DNA from: Clostridiales bacterium
Lineage (GTDB): Bacteria > Bacillota > Clostridia > Christensenellales > Pumilibacteraceae
Length of the DNA stretch: 33,455 nucleotides
Assembly (NCBI GenBank): GCA_031286385.1
Contig: JAITUJ010000006.1
Location: 1 to 33,455, forward strand
Direction of reading: 5' to 3'
Position 1 is the stretch's first letter; each line of letters opens with the position of its first letter. Of the stretch, positions 32,319 to 33,455 are shown one piece after another. A program made the position numbers and the translations under genes. The notes below the pieces were generated by a model. The model was given only the letters and a program-made list of their open reading frames with translations, did not search any database and had not been told where the DNA came from.

Positions 32319-33455
32319 ATGTTTCAAACATTAGTCAATTCATTTAAGAACAAAGATGTGCGGACCAAGATTTTTTTGACCTTGTTTCTGCTTCTTGTGT
32401 ACCGCATAGGCTCTTGGTTGCCTGTGCCTGGTATATCATCCGAAGTGTATCAATCTGCAACGGGTGATACTTTTTTGGGTTTGTTAAATGCTATCACGGG
32501 TAATGCGCTCAAAAATGGTGCGATTTTGGCAATAGGTATTTCTCCCTATATAAACGCATCTATAATAATTCAACTATTGAGTGTTGCTATCCCTGCATTG
32601 GAACGTTTGAGTAAGCGCGGTGAGGAAGGTAGAGATAAGATTACTCAAATTACACGATACTTTACTTTGTTTTTGGCGTTTGCACAGGCTTTGGGAATTG
32701 TAATAAGTTGGTCAAACAACAGCGGAATTGATACGACAGTATTTGGAGAAAAGACTCCCGAATGGTTGATATGCGGATTTGTTGTTGTCATTTTGGTATG
32801 TGGTACTGCCTTTACTATGTGGTTGGGTGAAAAGATAACGGAAATTGGCGTTGGAAATGGTATTAGCTTGTTGATTTTTACAGGTATCATATCTACAGGA
32901 GGCATTGCAATTGTCAGTTTGTTCAGAAGAATGGCCGAAGGTGGAGAAGAGGGTACCTTTGCTTTTTTTGAACTGATAGGTTTCTTACTGTTGGTAGTAG
33001 CTATATTCTTGTTGGTTGTTTTTGTGGATTTAGCGGTCAGAAAAGTGCCTATACAGTATGCAAAACAGATAAAAGGGCGCAAGCAGTACGGAGGTCAAAG
33101 TACTCATATTCCCATAAAAATAAATGCAAGTGGAGTATTGCCTATTATTTTTGCTACGGCTTTGGTGACTTTCCCTCAATTAATGATGTCAACATTTTGG
33201 TCTGGCGGAGCATTTTATCAAGGCTATATGCGTTGGATGGGACCTGGTGAGCCAATATACTATATCATTGTAGGTCTTTTGATTTTTGGTTTCTCTTATT
33301 TTTATGCACAAATTCAGTTCAATCCAGAAGAGGTTGCACGCAATATTCAGACATATGGTGGTTTTGTTCCAGGAATAAGGCCAGGTAAGCCTACTGCTGA
33401 TTATTTAGGAAGGATAAGCAAGCGGTTGACATTTTTTGGTGCAGTATTTTTGACA
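32319..33455 (+). CDS. secY: Protein translocase subunit SecY (3' end outside window)
   Basis: SecY is the channel of the Sec translocon. From ATG 32319, with GGGGAGA directly upstream, 379 codons are open to the last base of the window. Visible motifs are VYRIGSWLPVPGI (TM1 region), NGAILAIGISPYINASIIIQLL (TM2/plug), ISLLIFTGII, KINASGVLPIIFA, and GFVPGIRPGKPT with KRLTFFGAVFL in the C-terminal region. About 45-60 residues are missing. Usually adk and map follow. Unlike many operons where it simply follows rplO, it has a promoter of its own 344 nt downstream of rplO. Confidence 0.98.
   Translation, partial: MFQTLVNSFKNKDVRTKIFLTLFLLLVYRIGSWLPVPGISSEVYQSATGDTFLGLLNAITGNALKNGAILAIGISPYINASIIIQLLSVAIPALERLSKRGEEGRDKITQITRYFTLFLAFAQALGIVISWSNNSGIDTTVFGEKTPEWLICGFVVVILVCGTAFTMWLGEKITEIGVGNGISLLIFTGIISTGGIAIVSLFRRMAEGGEEGTFAFFELIGFLLLVVAIFLLVVFVDLAVRKVPIQYAKQIKGRKQYGGQSTHIPIKINASGVLPIIFATALVTFPQLMMSTFWSGGAFYQGYMRWMGPGEPIYYIIVGLLIFGFSYFYAQIQFNPEEVARNIQTYGGFVPGIRPGKPTADYLGRISKRLTFFGAVFLT

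Noticed and set aside
1-33455. Reassignment of TGA as tryptophan
   Set aside because: TGA terminates fusA and rplD at the expected family ends and Trp is encoded by TGG throughout.

Overview
The window is a low-GC bacterial chromosome segment that carries the translation 'str' and 'S10-spc' gene clusters. It probably comes from an uncultured Bacillota/Clostridia-like organism. This rests on AT-rich codon use, mostly purine-rich Shine-Dalgarno sites, TTGACA/TATAAT promoters, zinc-type S14, two-TM FtsH, standard use of TGA as stop and a CCA-encoding tRNA. The genus cannot be named from sequence alone. Several ribosomal proteins carry long lysine-rich extensions, which is unusual.

Layout. Bases 1-2806 hold the 3' end of fusA, a small CxxC-CxxC protein and tuf. 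Bases 2807-4708 hold two membrane proteins of unknown function, a nested inverted repeat and a decayed second copy of the start of one of those genes. A tRNA-Thr(GGT) lies on the minus strand. Then come ftsH (TTG start, strong promoter behind a run of 17 T), an unknown single-TM protein and eno. Bases 9328-12566 look accessory: a frameshifted ORF relic, an unknown 109-aa protein, a hairpin-rich stretch, and a minus-strand pair (P-loop GTPase plus unknown partner) with its own consensus promoter and terminator. Bases 12567-19421 hold a CarA homologue, a CarB-DapF fusion, pyrG, a nucleoside 2-deoxyribosyltransferase-like gene and a 95-aa unknown. From 19674 the canonical order runs rpsJ-rplC-rplD-rplW-rplB-rpsS-rplV-rpsC-rplP-rpmC-rpsQ-rplN-rplX-rplE-rpsN-rpsH-rplF-rplR-rpsE-rpmD-(zinc protein)-rplO-secY, with secY cut by the window end.

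Most interesting is 12567-18405. The CarA homologue has lost its Cys-His-Glu glutaminase triad. The CarB homologue has lost the metal/nucleotide ligands of both ATP-grasp halves and its allosteric domain, and is fused in frame to an apparently intact diaminopimelate epimerase. The next gene, CTP synthase, keeps its synthase domain but has Cys to Ser and Glu to Gln in the glutaminase triad. Thus all three glutamine-related enzymes in one probable operon look unable to use glutamine. My inference is an ammonia-using CTP synthase in a cell that salvages pyrimidines, with the carbamoyl-phosphate synthase pair kept as a pseudoenzyme, a scaffold, or passively because frameshifts would destroy the fused DapF. 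The leader of this operon contains a terminator hairpin and a mutually exclusive alternative pairing, so attenuation is likely.

Other points: two paralogous small zinc-ribbon proteins, one in each translation cluster; a roughly 280-residue lysine-rich N-terminal extension on L5; four 84-nt tandem in-frame repeats in the tail of S3; and hairpins placed just upstream of rplB and rplN.
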